DNA of 64,000 nucleotides from Flammeovirgaceae bacterium. Its GTDB lineage: Bacteria > Bacteroidota > Bacteroidia > Cytophagales > Cyclobacteriaceae. Each line of letters begins with the position of its first letter. Positions within the stretch are counted from its first letter, which is position 1. The notes beneath the pieces were generated by a model. The model was not told the origin of the DNA and did not search any database. It worked only from the letters and a program-made list of their open reading frames with translations. Position numbers and translations under genes: made by a program. Location: positions 310,001 through 374,000 of the forward strand of contig JAIYCV010000042.1 of the NCBI GenBank assembly GCA_027487845.1, written 5' to 3'. Positions 63,603 to 64,000 of this stretch are shown in pieces.

Positions 63603-64000
63603 TTAAAGTTTCCAGATCACCCCTAGTGTAGTATACTGACCAAATTTATAAGCCTGAATAACCTCGTCAACATCTGTAATTTCTTTATCACGATTGGAGT
63701 CTTGAATAAGCCTGTACTGCTGGTTAATAATGTCTTGAATACCAAATCTTAATTCGAAATGTTGATTGATTTCCTTGGTAATTGTTAAGTCAACCTGATT
63801 TCTTGGCATTTCATACTGATTTGGATTTGCGTCTTTATCTCCTACAGCAAAAATTCGCTTTCCAAAAACATTGTACTGAAGGCTCATCTGGAATCCTTTG
63901 TCAGGATGGTTGTAATATGCTCCTGCATTAAACACATACGGAGATTGCCCTTGCAATGCACGATTTTTGTCCAGGTTACTTAAGCTTGCTGGCAGTTCCA
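63603..64000 (-). CDS. TonB-dependent outer-membrane receptor, C-terminus only
   Basis: The last 131 codons of a TonB-dependent receptor, open at the right window edge. Reading past the first Met gives LPASLSNLDKNRALQGQSPY, so the frame continues upstream. The seen part is barrel strands: QSPYVFNAGAYYNHPDKGF, MSLQYNVFGKRIFAVGD and FGIQDIINQQYRLIQDSN, ending with YTTLGVIWKL. This pattern of paired strands and a late short strand is typical of the barrel end. It probably works with the lipoprotein encoded after it. Confidence 0.88.
   Translation of the reverse strand, partial: ELPASLSNLDKNRALQGQSPYVFNAGAYYNHPDKGFQMSLQYNVFGKRIFAVGDKDANPNQYEMPRNQVDLTITKEINQHFELRFGIQDIINQQYRLIQDSNRDKEITDVDEVIQAYKFGQYTTLGVIWKL

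Overview
The window reads as a chromosomal segment of a Bacteroidota bacterium, most likely of the order Cytophagales. Evidence: moderate-to-low GC, genes almost without Shine-Dalgarno sites, several TAnnTTTG-type -7 promoter elements, and Bacteroidota-typical families (DUF4293, DUF4097 pairs, OmpL47-like repeats, TonB-dependent receptor next to a beta-helix lipoprotein, Rho with a long N-terminal extension, dihydroorotase with a Q-V-H metal motif). The exact genus cannot be fixed from the sequence.

Layout. 1-5.8 kb: 3'-truncated LytS-like sensor kinase, uvrA, GIY-YIG nuclease, aldo/keto reductase and a small exported Cys-rich protein. 5.8-11.3 kb: a tripartite RND efflux operon (lipoprotein adaptor, RND pump, TolC-like channel). 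11.5-24.2 kb: accessory region. It has an outer-membrane barrel protein, a RecB-like nuclease/DNA2-type helicase fusion, an internally deleted DinD-like gene, and a four-gene minus-strand operon: type IIG restriction-methyltransferase, SIR2, HerA and KTSC protein. The operon abuts a tRNA-Leu/tRNA-Gly pair, as genomic islands often do. SIR2-HerA is a known anti-phage pair; the joining of a single-chain R-M enzyme upstream and a KTSC protein downstream is the most interesting system here.

24.2-33.4 kb is mainly housekeeping: DUF1572 protein, acyl-CoA desaturase, scpA, dxs, hydrolase, tRNA-His, dihydroorotase and DEAD-box helicase. 33.5-39.9 kb is a secreted/membrane signalling cluster: two colinear TPR-TM-DHp proteins that resemble histidine kinases but stop before any ATPase domain, flanking a TPR membrane protein and an OmpL47-repeat protein. 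40-53.6 kb returns to core and metabolic genes (rho, serS, tpx, amidohydrolase, isomerase, serine hydrolase), an ECF sigma/HEAT anti-sigma-like/DUF4097 group, YHS, creatininase and GNAT.

53.6-55.6 kb is an arsenic locus: arsR, arsM and an exported arsenate-reductase-like protein, with two copies of a 16-bp palindrome that fit ArsR operators. 55.6-59.2 kb holds LOG, GH130-like, TIGR01777 and an exported coiled-coil protein. 59.2-60.7 kb is a compact mobile patch: parDE with a palindromic operator candidate, and a RAYT transposase bracketed by inverted 27-nt palindromic repeats, next to a decayed copy of the 3' end of the upstream gene. The right end carries a lipoprotein, a large beta-helix lipoprotein and the C-terminus of a TonB-dependent receptor cut by the window edge.
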